NCBI RefSeq assembly: GCF_001517085.1
Contig: NZ_LRAC01000010.1
Location: 1-64,000 of the forward strand
From: Paenibacillus sp. DMB5
GTDB lineage: Bacteria > Bacillota > Bacilli > Paenibacillales > Paenibacillaceae
Length of the DNA stretch: 64,000 nucleotides
Direction: 5' to 3'
Both the position numbers and the translations under genes were made by a program. Below are positions 27,017 through 35,659 of the stretch, in pieces. The notes beneath the pieces are model-generated. The model was not told the DNA's origin and searched no databases. It saw nothing but the letters and a program-made list of their open reading frames with translations. Each line of letters begins with the position of its first letter. Position 1 is the stretch's first letter.

Positions 27017-28954
27017 ATGAGAATCGTCCTGGCCACATTAAACGCCAAATATATCCACACCTCGCTGGCCATCCGCCTGCTAAAGGCATACAGTGAGCAT
27101 GAATTCCCGGATATTATGCTGGCTGAATATACCATCAAGGATCCTGCGATGAATATCGTGTCCGACTTATTCCAGAAGAAGCCCGACGTGATCGGATTTT
27201 CCTGTTATATATGGAACATTGAAGAGACCATTAAGCTGGTCGGTATCCTCAAACAGGTGCTGCCGGAAGTTAAAATTGTCCTGGGAGGGCCGGAGGTATC
27301 CTACGAGCCGCTCTACTGGATGAAGCGCGAGCCCGGCGTGGATTTTGTCGTAAACGGGGACGGGGAGGAGACCTTCCATCACCTGCTGCAGGAGCTGCGC
27401 GATGAGCGCAAGTTTCACTTTGTCTACGGGGCCGCTTACCGCAAAGGCGAGGAGCTGATCGTCAACCCTCCGCGTCCCAAAAGCGATCTCAACACCCTGC
27501 CGACACCGCACCGGTTCGCCGATGATCTGCCGGATCTCAGCAAGCGGATTGTTTATTTTGAGACCAGCCGGGGCTGTCCGTTTAACTGCCAGTTCTGCTT
27601 ATCAAGTATTGAGGTCGGGGTACGCTATTACGATATTGAGCGGGTGAAGTCGGATCTGCTCTATCTGATCAATAACGGGGCCAAGGTTATCAAGTTCCTG
27701 GACCGCACCTTCAACATCAACCGCAGCTATGCGATGGAGATGTTCCAGTTCCTGATCGACAACCATCAGGGCTGTGTGTTCCAGTTCGAGATTACGGCTG
27801 ACATTATGCGGCCGGAGGTGCTGGATTTTCTGTCCGAAAATGCGCCGCCGGGTATCTTCCGCTTTGAAATCGGCGTACAGTCGACCAACGACGAGACCAA
27901 TGAGTTGGTCAAGCGCCGCCAGAATTTCACCAAGCTGTCCCGTACCGTGATGAAAATCAAAGCCAGCGGCAACATCGACCAGCATCTGGATCTGATTGCC
28001 GGACTGCCGCAGGAGGATTACGCGACCTTCCGCAAGACCTTCAATGATGTGTTCGTGATGGAGCCTGAGGAGCTGCAGCTGGGCTTTCTCAAAATGCTCC
28101 GCGGCACCGGCCTGCGCGCCCAGGCTGCCAAATACGAATATACGTACATGGAGCATGCGCCTTATGAGATTCTCAGCTCGCATGTCATGTCCTTTGCCGA
28201 TATTATCCGGCTGAAGCGGCTGGAGGATGTACTGGAGAAATACTGGAACAGCCATCGGCTGGATCATACCGTTAAGTACCTGATCCGCCATGTTTTTGAG
28301 TCGCCGTTTGATTTCTTCCAGGCGTTCGGTGATTACTGGGAGGAGCGGGGCTGGCAGAAGATCGGGCATCAGCTTGAGGATCTGTTTACCCGGCTGCATG
28401 CGTTCCTGACCGACAGCGGTACGCCAGGGATGGAGATTATAACAGGGCTGATGAAGCTGGATTACTTCCTGGGCCACAAGTACAAGCCACGCAAAATCTG
28501 GTGGGACAACGCGCTGGACAAGCCGGAGTGGGCGCGCCATATGAAGGAAATTGCCGCTCATCCGGAGCGGGTCTCGGCAGCACTGGCGGAAGCAGGATAT
28601 AGTGAACGTGAGCTGCAAAAGTTCATGGTGCTGGAGGTACTGCCGTTCCGGCTTGAGCCTGTGCTGGATTCGATCAGCGGACTGCGGGCGGATGCAGTGC
28701 AGTTAGTTTCACCTGCATTAGCAGGCGAAGCTGCAGATGATACCGGTGCGGCTGCTGTTATGTCACAGCCGGAGGGCTCTGGGATTGCAGCGGCCTTTAA
28801 TGCAGCGGCCGGGATTGCCGGAAGCGTGGGCAGCAACCCTTCTGCTGCGGTTGCTGAAGCTCCGGCGCACACGGGCGGAAGCACTCTGCTGATCGTGCTG
28901 TATCAGCAGGATGAGAGCCAGCGTTCGCAGTATTATACTTTGCCGTTGAGTTAA
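27017..28954 (+). CDS. B12-binding domain radical SAM protein (DUF4080 type)
   Basis: 645 residues. Residues 1-140 form a cobalamin-binding-like Rossmann domain (VIGFSCYIWN, VLGGPEVSYEP, VNGDGEETF). The radical SAM core follows with the [4Fe-4S] motif C187-C191-C194 in SRGCPFNCQFC, and the C-terminal part is DUF4080. The reaction is unknown for this group; a methyl or carbon transfer on a nucleic acid or lipid is possible. Near the C-terminus, about residues 570-625, an Ala/Gly-rich low-complexity stretch interrupts an otherwise conserved end (STLLIVLYQQD). Probably in an operon with recQ and the next gene. Confidence 0.9.
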   Translation: MRIVLATLNAKYIHTSLAIRLLKAYSEHEFPDIMLAEYTIKDPAMNIVSDLFQKKPDVIGFSCYIWNIEETIKLVGILKQVLPEVKIVLGGPEVSYEPLYWMKREPGVDFVVNGDGEETFHHLLQELRDERKFHFVYGAAYRKGEELIVNPPRPKSDLNTLPTPHRFADDLPDLSKRIVYFETSRGCPFNCQFCLSSIEVGVRYYDIERVKSDLLYLINNGAKVIKFLDRTFNINRSYAMEMFQFLIDNHQGCVFQFEITADIMRPEVLDFLSENAPPGIFRFEIGVQSTNDETNELVKRRQNFTKLSRTVMKIKASGNIDQHLDLIAGLPQEDYATFRKTFNDVFVMEPEELQLGFLKMLRGTGLRAQAAKYEYTYMEHAPYEILSSHVMSFADIIRLKRLEDVLEKYWNSHRLDHTVKYLIRHVFESPFDFFQAFGDYWEERGWQKIGHQLEDLFTRLHAFLTDSGTPGMEIITGLMKLDYFLGHKYKPRKIWWDNALDKPEWARHMKEIAAHPERVSAALAEAGYSERELQKFMVLEVLPFRLEPVLDSISGLRADAVQLVSPALAGEAADDTGAAAVMSQPEGSGIAAAFNAAAGIAGSVGSNPSAAVAEAPAHTGGSTLLIVLYQQDESQRSQYYTLPLS

Positions 28955-28975
28955 TTTGGAGGGAGAGGTGCAGAG

Positions 28976-29614
28976 GTGGCTGACGGGGTTCCGGCTTCAC
29001 AGCAAGTGTACGGGGCGAATCTACAAGAGCAGCAGCACCTTAAACTTCTGACCGGACTGTTCGCGGAGAGCCCGCTGCTGATGGAAGTTTTCCGCAGGGC
29101 ACAGTTTCTGGAGCCTCTGCCGTATTACGTCGGTGCAGGCTGTCTTGTACAGACCGTGTGGAACCAGCTGACCGGACGCCCGGCAGAGTATGGGATCAGC
29201 GATATTGATCTAGTTTATTTTGACCCGGCTGATCTAAGCTTTGAGACGGAGAGTGCTCAGATAGCTGAGGGGCGGAGGCATTTTAACGGGGTTCCTGTTC
29301 CGCTGGATATTAAGAATCAGGCCCGCGTCCATCTGTGGTATGAGGACAAATTCGGAATCAGGCTTCAGCCATACTCCAGCCTGGAAGCAGCCATAGACAG
29401 CTGGCCGACATCAGTAACCTCACTTGGAGCCAGGCTTGAGCCGTCCGGAGAATGGCGAATCTACGCACCCTTCGGTCTGGAGGATCTATACAGCCTGACT
29501 ATAAGACCCAATAAGGCGCTGATTAGTGAGGCGGTATATCGCAGCAAGGCAGAGAAATGGCACTCCAAGTGGCCGGAGCTGCAGATTATCCCTTGGGAAG
29601 ATCCTTCGGGCTGA
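28976..29614 (+). CDS. Nucleotidyltransferase family protein (DUF925/NTP_transf_6-like)
   Basis: 212 residues starting at a GTG with GGAGGGAGAGG upstream, 21 bases after the radical SAM gene. The fold signature is GAGCLVQTVWNQLTGRP followed by GISDIDLVYFDPADLS, with the acidic pair DID as metal site, and KNQARVHLWYEDKFG. This matches the NTP_transf_6 family of unknown substrate. Weak similarity to nucleotidyl transferases suggests NMP transfer. No further context. Confidence 0.85.
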   Translation: MADGVPASQQVYGANLQEQQHLKLLTGLFAESPLLMEVFRRAQFLEPLPYYVGAGCLVQTVWNQLTGRPAEYGISDIDLVYFDPADLSFETESAQIAEGRRHFNGVPVPLDIKNQARVHLWYEDKFGIRLQPYSSLEAAIDSWPTSVTSLGARLEPSGEWRIYAPFGLEDLYSLTIRPNKALISEAVYRSKAEKWHSKWPELQIIPWEDPSG

Positions 29615-29852
29615 ACAGCCGCCTCAAGTTCTTGGTCACATATTTTCTTATCACAGGCAGAAATCCACAGATTGGTGCCAATCAACCTAAATTAGTGTGT
29701 CTGAGTCCGTTAGAGGAATGACTACTGTTTTTTACCTTTAACCTGCTGGCGGAGCAATGTGACTGATAAAAAATTATACGTTACTGGTAGATTAGTGACT
29801 GCTGAACGTATAGCAACAGAAGTAATAGTATAACGGGCCTCCCACATAACAC
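29615..29852. other. Gap without gene
   Basis: Roughly 240 AT-richer bases before the terminator at 29853. I see no supported open frame, promoter pair or RNA structure. Confidence 0.5.
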
Positions 29853-29903
29853 AAAAGCCGTCCCTGCCAGCCATTAACTGGCTTCAGGAACGGCTTCTTT
29901 GTT
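29853..29903. terminator. Bidirectional terminator
   Basis: AAGCCGTCCCTG-CCAGCC and its imperfect complement GGCT-TCAGGAACGGCTT form a 17-base stem; a T-rich segment follows on each side. It most likely ends the minus-strand hydrolase gene, and the plus-strand nucleotidyltransferase as well. Confidence 0.75.
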
Positions 29904-29923
29904 TTAAGCAATTTTTAGGGCGT

Positions 29924-30886
29924 TCAGGTCGCCGCCGGCTGAAGAAGGAGAGACTCTGCCGGAAGGTGGCGCACCAGCCAATCCAGCACATCTGCGGTGA
30001 CCTCCGCGTGGTTGACCTCGTTCAGCATTTCATGCCGTCCTTCCGGGTACAGGCGGTATTCCACATCACTGAGGCCTTGCTCCTTGTAGAGTTCAGCCAG
30101 ACGCAGTACACCCTGGCCGTTCATGCCTACCGGGTCTTTGGCGCCGGAGAACAGATAGACCGGCTTATCCTTGCAGAGCTTAAGCAGCGTTTCCTGAGAG
30201 TGGATATCACGCAGCAGCCGGAAGAAATCGCGGAAGAAGCGGGTGGTGCAGATGGCCCCGCAGAACGGGTCGGCGATGAAGCGGTCCACTTCCTGGGGAT
30301 CACTGCTCAGCCAGTCAAAAGCGGTCCGGATCGGCGAAAAGGAGCGGTTGTAGGCTCCAAATACGATACCGTTTAGCAGCACGCTACGGTGGCGTTCACC
30401 CTGAAGCCTCAGCTGCAGCGCGGCAAGCGATTCTCCGGCCTTGAGCATGTTGCGGGGGCCGTTGGTGCCGCTGAGAATATAGCCGGCATACACATCGCTG
30501 CCTTCCTCGCACATCAGCTTCTGGGCCAGAAAGGAGCCCATGCTGTGGGCCAGCAGGAACACCGGCAGGCCTTCATGCCGGGAGCGGGCGATATTCGCAA
30601 GCTGCACCAGATCGCGCCGCATCCAGTAGAAGCCGTTCTCGCCGGTGTCACCGAGCAGATTGACCTTGCCTGCCGTTTTGCCGTGGCCGCGGTGATCATT
30701 GGCATAAACGGCGTATCCGGCAGCGGTCAGTGCCGAAGCAAAGCGTGCATAACGGGCAGCCGTCTCGCACATGCCGTGGGCAATCTGCACGATCCCCCTG
30801 ACCGGGGCCTCCGGCTCAGGCAGCCATACATAGACATGAATATTGACACCTAAAGGGTCGGTCATGGTAAAGCTGTTCTCCCTCAT
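29924..30886 (-). CDS. Alpha/beta hydrolase (monoacylglycerol lipase/lysophospholipase-like)
   Basis: 320 residues from the ATG at 30886, which has GGAGGACC upstream. Cytoplasmic serine hydrolase: oxyanion region VQIAHGMCE, DHRGHG, nucleophile elbow LAHSMGSF, acid in SGAKDPVG and His in YPEGRHEML. The cap region (about 150-230) is long. This pattern is the Hydrolase_4 (serine aminopeptidase S33/monoglyceride lipase) type. Likely cleaves acylglycerols or lysolipids; not certain. Confidence 0.92.
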   Translation of the reverse strand: MRENSFTMTDPLGVNIHVYVWLPEPEAPVRGIVQIAHGMCETAARYARFASALTAAGYAVYANDHRGHGKTAGKVNLLGDTGENGFYWMRRDLVQLANIARSRHEGLPVFLLAHSMGSFLAQKLMCEEGSDVYAGYILSGTNGPRNMLKAGESLAALQLRLQGERHRSVLLNGIVFGAYNRSFSPIRTAFDWLSSDPQEVDRFIADPFCGAICTTRFFRDFFRLLRDIHSQETLLKLCKDKPVYLFSGAKDPVGMNGQGVLRLAELYKEQGLSDVEYRLYPEGRHEMLNEVNHAEVTADVLDWLVRHLPAESLLLQPAAT

Positions 30887-31123
30887 TGCATGGTCCTCCT
30901 GAAAGTTTTGTATAAGAAAATCCTTCGCGGAGATAGCGTCTGACAGAACCTGTTCCGCAAGCACAGGCTTAGTGTTGTCAACAATCCTGCTGCGAGATTA
31001 TGCCATACTAGGCTGCTTCGAAAGCTAAACTATACCATCCTTAGTGCAGGACAGATCCGAAATAGGCACGATGTGTGTTTAACCATTCGTTCTATTTGTA
31101 ACCTGTTCGCACTGATGCCGATT

Positions 31124-32092
31124 CTATGGCAAATAAGAGCGGAGTACGGTGGAGTGTCCTTCAATCCCGTATGCGCCAAGTGTGGACGGCAGCAGGTAGC
31201 ATTCACCTGCGGCATAAGGCTGTGAGCCGCCCTCCCAGGTGAGATGTCCTCTGCCTTCGCAGATGACCAGAATGGTGAAGCTGTCCGGGGTGGTGGCGAG
31301 ATTCCATTCGCCGTTCACGATCCCTTTTTCCACGATGAAATAAGGGGAGGAGGCGATTTGCAGCCATTCTCCGGCAACAGCGCTGTCTGTCTTCATGGAA
31401 GTAGCGCCTGCGCCTTCATAAGCGGTGACATTCAGAGAGTCCTCAATATGAAGCTCACGCGGCTTACCGTCAAGACCCGGGCGGTCGTAATCGTAAATAC
31501 GGTATGTAGTGTCCGAGTTCTGCTGGATTTCAGCCACAACGACTCCGGCACAGAGGGCGTGTACAGTACCTGCCGGAATATAGAAGGCATCTCCCGCGGC
31601 AACGGTGATTTCCTGCATGGTATCCATTACGGTGCCGTTCTCCAGCGCAGCCTGCAGGCTTTCGCGGGTGACATTTTCCTTCAGGCCGTAGATGATTTTG
31701 GCCCCGGGTTTGGCGTCGAGCACATACCACATTTCTGTTTTGCCCAGCTCGCCCTTCGGCAATCCCTCGTAATCATCTGTCGGGTGTACCTGTACGGACA
31801 GGTTATCGTTGCAGTCCAGCAGCTTGATCAGCAGCGGGAACCGGGTGTCCTCTCCGGTGATGCCCTTGCTGCCGAACCATTCTTTGCCGAATTGTTCGCG
31901 GATCTGATCCAGGCCCTGGCCGGCCAGCTCGCCGTTAACTACCGTGGATACGCCATTCGGATGGTCAGCGATCATCCAGCCTTCTCCGATATGGCCTTCA
32001 GGCAGGTCGAGACCGAATTTCTCCAGGGCGCGGCCGCCCCACACGCGTTCTTTGAACTCCGGCTGAAACTTGAGTGGATATGCTTTTGTCAT
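31124..32092 (-). CDS. manA: Mannose-6-phosphate isomerase, class I
   Basis: Zinc enzyme interconverting mannose 6-phosphate and fructose 6-phosphate. 322 residues from the ATG at 32092 (MTKAYPLKF) with GAGAGGAAG upstream. The short Firmicute form: FKERVWGGRALEKF, FPLLIKLLDCNDNLSVQVHP with the zinc ligands Gln and His, GKTEMWYVLDA with Glu, and the cupin part GDAFYIPAGTVHAL. It lies 37 bases downstream of the VOC gene, likely the same operon. No mannose PTS in the window. Confidence 0.95.
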   Translation of the reverse strand: MTKAYPLKFQPEFKERVWGGRALEKFGLDLPEGHIGEGWMIADHPNGVSTVVNGELAGQGLDQIREQFGKEWFGSKGITGEDTRFPLLIKLLDCNDNLSVQVHPTDDYEGLPKGELGKTEMWYVLDAKPGAKIIYGLKENVTRESLQAALENGTVMDTMQEITVAAGDAFYIPAGTVHALCAGVVVAEIQQNSDTTYRIYDYDRPGLDGKPRELHIEDSLNVTAYEGAGATSMKTDSAVAGEWLQIASSPYFIVEKGIVNGEWNLATTPDSFTILVICEGRGHLTWEGGSQPYAAGECYLLPSTLGAYGIEGHSTVLRSYLP

Positions 32093-32129
32093 TATAGTAT
32101 CTTCCTCTCCGTTTGGTTTGAACCTGTCT

Positions 32130-32522
32130 CTATTTACTGCGTGTAGACTCAAAAAACTCCAGCTTCTCACCGTCCGGCCCGTCAAAAAAGAAATAGCGGC
32201 TGCCGTTAGCCAGCGTGCTGATCTCAGTCAGTCCGGGGAGCTGAAGCGCGGCTATCCGGCTGTGCTCAGCCTCGATTCCGGCGACGGTGAAGGCGACATG
32301 GCTGACCTTGCCTTCATCCGGCAGGCCGGTCCATACGCGCTCGATCAGCTCAATCTCTACGCTGGTCTGGCCGGGGAAGCTCAGAAAGGCGAGCCGCAGG
32401 CTGTCGCCCGGTTCCCCGATAGTGTCCTGCAGGGTAAGGCCGATGACTTCCTGGTAGAACGCAAGGGACTGTTCAAGCTGTGCTACCTTAATGCCGATGT
32501 GCTCAAGCTTGCTTACTGCCAT
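32130..32522 (-). CDS. VOC family (glyoxalase/methylmalonyl-CoA epimerase-like) protein
   Basis: 130 residues from the ATG at 32522. Two beta-alpha-beta-beta-beta units; metal ligand positions are visible in LEHIGIKV (His), VSVEIELIE-like TSVEIELIE (Glu), SHVAFTVAG (His) and GEKLEFFE (Glu). This is close to lactoylglutathione lyase or methylmalonyl-CoA epimerase patterns; the substrate is not settled. The start lies inside the end of the methyltransferase gene by about 20 bases, so translation is coupled. Confidence 0.88.
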   Translation of the reverse strand: MAVSKLEHIGIKVAQLEQSLAFYQEVIGLTLQDTIGEPGDSLRLAFLSFPGQTSVEIELIERVWTGLPDEGKVSHVAFTVAGIEAEHSRIAALQLPGLTEISTLANGSRYFFFDGPDGEKLEFFESTRSK

Positions 32523-33129
32523 CGTTCGATTCAGCTCCTTTTTTCTTCTCAACTGCAATAACATACGGGGCACTAGCCCGCTGCAGCTGACGGTAAATGA
32601 TGCTCTGCGCCAGGCGCTGCGGCAGGCCCGCCGCCCATGCTTCCACGGCGGCGGCTTCACGGTCGCCGCCGTCGTGGCCGGGGTAGAGCACGGCTGTAAT
32701 GATGCCGCCCGGACGCAGCAGCGTCAGGGCGGCATCCAGCGCAGCCAGCGTGCTCCCGGTCTCGGTGATGATGGTCTTGTCGGCATCGCCTGACGGCAGA
32801 TAGCCGAGGTTGAACATCACCGCCGAGACTGCCCCGTGCCACTGCGGCGGCACGGCCTCTTCCATCGCTGCGTGGCTGCGCGCAAGCAGCGTCACGGGAG
32901 CAAGCGCTGCCGGCGCTTCCTCCCGGGCCAGCCGCAGGCGATCTTCCGCAAGCGCAAGCGCCGCAGGCTGGATGTCAAACCCGTACACTGCGCCGCGCGG
33001 CCCTGCGCACCTCGCGAGAAACAGCGTATCCGCACCGGTGCCCACGGTGGCGTCAATGGCGAGGCCGCCGGCAGCGAGGCGCTCCGCCGTGACTTTATGT
33101 GCAAAGCTGAGAACGGACAGGAAGCCCAT
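32503..33129 (-). CDS. mnmM: tRNA wobble-uridine methyltransferase MnmM (YtqB)
   Basis: 208-residue class I SAM methyltransferase. Motif I is AIDATVGTGADTLFLA, the next acidic step GFDIQPAALALAEDR, and the family signature VMFNLGYLPSGD with TIITETGSTLAALDAAL. The group includes B. subtilis YtqB, shown to make the last methylation of the mnm5(s2)U wobble base in tRNA. Its ATG overlaps the stop of the radical SAM gene upstream (TGATG), the partner in the same pathway. The region is very GC-rich and Ala-rich. Confidence 0.88.
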   Translation of the reverse strand: MGFLSVLSFAHKVTAERLAAGGLAIDATVGTGADTLFLARCAGPRGAVYGFDIQPAALALAEDRLRLAREEAPAALAPVTLLARSHAAMEEAVPPQWHGAVSAVMFNLGYLPSGDADKTIITETGSTLAALDAALTLLRPGGIITAVLYPGHDGGDREAAAVEAWAAGLPQRLAQSIIYRQLQRASAPYVIAVEKKKGAESNDGSKQA

Positions 33130-34082
33130 CAGCCCTTCCTCCAGTACTTACCCTGCCAGCTGTCGCGTGCAACCAGCTCGGCATCGATTGCATTCAGCAC
33201 TTCCCATTTCTTCAGGCTCCATAGCGGCCCGATCAGGGCCTCGCGCGGTGCATCGCCGGTCAGGCGGTGGACAATCATCTCCGGCGGAAGCAGCTCCAGC
33301 GAGTCAACGATCAGCTTTACGTATTCGTCCTGCTCAAGGAAGCGCAGCAGGCCGGCCTCGTACTGCTTGACCATCGGGGTCTTGCGCATGAGATGCAGCA
33401 GGTGAATCTTGATACCCTGCACATCCATGGCGGCTACAGCAGATACGGTTTCCAGCATCATTTCGTGGGTTTCCTGGGGAAGCCCGTGGATGATATGGGT
33501 GCAGACGCGGATGCCGTGGGCGCGCAGCTTGGCGACTGCGTCAATATAGCACTGGGAATCATGCGCACGGTTAATCAGATCCGAAGTGGAGTTATGAATG
33601 GTCTGCAGTCCCATTTCAATCCAGAGGTAGGTGCGCTTGTTCAGCTCCGCAAGATATTCCACAACATCATCCGGCAGACAGTCCGGCCGTGTGGCAATGG
33701 ACAAGCCGACTACGCCAGGCTGCTGCAGGATAACCTCGTAGTATTCCCGCAGCTCCTCTACCGGTGCGTACGTATTGGTATAGGCCTGAAAGTAACCGAT
33801 ATACTTGGCGTTTGGCCATTTCAGGTGCTGGCGGTCGCGCACCTTGTTAAACTGGGTGACCAGATCGTCGCGGCGGCTGCCGGCGAAATCGCCGGAGCCT
33901 CTGGCGCTGCAGAAGGTGCAGCCCCCCTTGGCGATTGAACCGTCACGGTTCGGACAGGTAAAGCCCGCGTCCAGCATGACCTTGAACACCTTGGTATCCA
34001 TAACCCCGCGCATTTCGTAGTTCCACGTATGGAACCGTTTATCTCCCCACATCAGCGGAGTGGAGGTCTGTAAAAGACTCAC
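33129..34082 (-). CDS. mnmL: TIGR01212 family radical SAM protein MnmL (YtqA)
   Basis: 317 residues from a GTG at 34082 with AAAGGAG upstream; the frame further upstream has no conserved sequence. The iron-sulfur motif has an unusual long first gap: CPNRDGSIAKGGCTFC. Other family features are FQAYTNTYAP, SIATRPDCLPDD and WIEMGLQTIHNSTSDLINR. In B. subtilis YtqA works on the wobble uridine side chain in the route to mnm5U, handing over to YtqB/MnmM, which is the next gene here. SAM is cleaved to a 5'-deoxyadenosyl radical. Confidence 0.9.
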   Translation of the reverse strand: MSLLQTSTPLMWGDKRFHTWNYEMRGVMDTKVFKVMLDAGFTCPNRDGSIAKGGCTFCSARGSGDFAGSRRDDLVTQFNKVRDRQHLKWPNAKYIGYFQAYTNTYAPVEELREYYEVILQQPGVVGLSIATRPDCLPDDVVEYLAELNKRTYLWIEMGLQTIHNSTSDLINRAHDSQCYIDAVAKLRAHGIRVCTHIIHGLPQETHEMMLETVSAVAAMDVQGIKIHLLHLMRKTPMVKQYEAGLLRFLEQDEYVKLIVDSLELLPPEMIVHRLTGDAPREALIGPLWSLKKWEVLNAIDAELVARDSWQGKYWRKG

Positions 34083-34306
34083 GGTAAAGCTCCTTTCCAA
34101 AATATAAGAACGTTTATTTGGAGAGCCGGGCATCATCTGCCGGGCCGGCATATCCTTATATTTGTATCGAACAGGCACAGGGTCCGGTGAAGGAAGTACA
34201 GCCCATTCTTTTCTAACCCGTCTATTGTAACAAAATTCAGCGTCAAGCGTAACATTGACACCGGGAAAAAACGTTAAAAATAGGCAGGGAAAACCCGCTG
34301 TTTTGC

Positions 34307-34335
34307 TTGTTAATGCTTACACATTATGTTATATT
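34307..34335 (+). promoter_or_regulatory. SigA-type promoter of the small gene at 34434
   Basis: TTGTTA (34307-34312), 17 bases, TATATT (34330-34335), in an AT-rich stretch about 100 bases upstream of the start. Confidence 0.5.
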
Positions 34336-34433
34336 TAAATTGTAAAAAAACGATTGCAGCAACTTAAAAACTCTATCCCTGAATTCATACTTTCGTGTCG
34401 TCCCGCCAATACTAAACCCAAGAGGTGATCACG

Positions 34434-34616
34434 ATGAATTCTCAGACAGCTTATGCTGAAGGTAAAGGTTCAATTGATGTACAGCTGACTCCCGATGAGG
34501 CCCTGGCGCTTACCGGCGTTGAGTTTAACGGTAATCATAAGATCAAGACCGAAGCGCAGCGCAAGATCAGAAACGCATTTGAGAAGAAATTTGATTTTGA
34601 CTCGCCGGCAAGGTAG
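34434..34616 (+). CDS. Small conserved-looking hypothetical protein
   Basis: 60 residues from the ATG at 34434, with AGAGGTGATC upstream. Contains a basic helix (KIKTEAQRKIRNAFEKKF) after LTPDEALALTGVEFNGNH. Soluble, no Cys. It has its own promoter and terminator, which supports a real gene. Family not recognised. Confidence 0.6.
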   Translation: MNSQTAYAEGKGSIDVQLTPDEALALTGVEFNGNHKIKTEAQRKIRNAFEKKFDFDSPAR

Positions 34617-34667
34617 ACTATGAACTGTTGAAAATGGACCCCAATTCCAAATACAACAAGCAACAGA

Positions 34668-34717
34668 AAAGGGATTCTCCAGCGGCCGCTTCCTGCCCAC
34701 CGGAGAATTCCTTTTTG
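34668..34717 (+). terminator. Terminator after the small gene
   Basis: GGATTCTCC and GGAGAATTCC pair around a 21-base loop, followed by TTTTT. Confidence 0.75.
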
Positions 34718-34805
34718 CTGTTTTTCAGGCAAATCTCTTTACTTTTGCGGACAAGTTCGGCACAATGTTTCAAGTAATGTATAAGAGAACAAGCGGAGGA
34801 ATACT

Positions 34806-35522
34806 ATGCGTTTACGCGGAAGAAAAGGAATACGTGAAAGCCTGGAGGAGCAAACTGACCTGGTGGTCCTCGATCCACGCAGCCTTAAAGGGCGCTGGTC
34901 AGAGGTGTTCGGCAACGATAACCCGATTCATGTGGAGTTCGGGATGGGCAAGGGACAGTTTATCAGCCAGATGAGCTTTAAATATCCCGGTATTAATTTT
35001 ATCGGCGTTGATATGTATGATGAGCTGATCCGCCGTGCGGCGGAAAAGGCAAGACTGGTTTGGGAGCCTGCGGGACATGAGACTCCGCCCAACCTGAAGG
35101 TGGCGCTGGCGAACATCGATTATGCGGAGGAAGTATTTGCACCGGGCGAGCTGGAGCGGATTTATCTGAACTTCAGTGATCCCTGGCCGAAAAGCAAGCA
35201 TGCCCGCCGGCGCCTGACTCATCCGCGCTTCCTCGACAAATACCGCGGCCTGCTCAGCCCGCTCGGTGAGATTCATCTGAAGACGGATTCGCGCAGCCTG
35301 TTTGAGTTCTCGCTGAATGCGTTTGCCGATTTCGGTCTGCAGATGAAGAACATCTCCCTGGATTTGCATGCGGACGGCATCATCAATGAAGAGCATGTAA
35401 TGACGGAATACGAGACCAAATTTTATAACCGCGGCGTAAACATTCACCGCTGTGAGGCAATTGTCGGTGCGGAAGCACTGGCGAATTATCAGGCAACCCG
35501 TCTGGACAAATACCGGCTGTAA
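34806..35522 (+). CDS. trmB: tRNA (guanine-N7-)-methyltransferase
   Basis: Methylates G46 in the variable loop of tRNA with SAM. 238 residues. SAM site VEFGMGKGQFI, then FIGVDMYDELI, the family signature NFSDPWPKSKHARRRLTH and the end TEYETKFYNRGVNIHRCEA. The ATG at 34806 has GCGGAGGAATACT upstream. Stands alone between two terminators. Confidence 0.95.
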   Translation: MRLRGRKGIRESLEEQTDLVVLDPRSLKGRWSEVFGNDNPIHVEFGMGKGQFISQMSFKYPGINFIGVDMYDELIRRAAEKARLVWEPAGHETPPNLKVALANIDYAEEVFAPGELERIYLNFSDPWPKSKHARRRLTHPRFLDKYRGLLSPLGEIHLKTDSRSLFEFSLNAFADFGLQMKNISLDLHADGIINEEHVMTEYETKFYNRGVNIHRCEAIVGAEALANYQATRLDKYRL

Positions 35523-35566
35523 CAGCCGGGCCGGTTCCGGCAACTATCGGGCAGCCATACAAAAAC

Positions 35567-35601
35567 GCAGTTACGGAAATTTCCCGTAACTGCCGTTTTT
35601 T
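35567..35601. terminator. Bidirectional terminator between trmB and ugtP
   Basis: CAGTTACGG and CCGTAACTG pair perfectly around a short loop, with T tracts on both strands; the genes converge here. Confidence 0.88.
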
Positions 35602-35659
35602 GATTTTAGAGAGCTGATTATTGCGGGGGGCATTTGTATACCCATTGTTCTGGTCTGTC

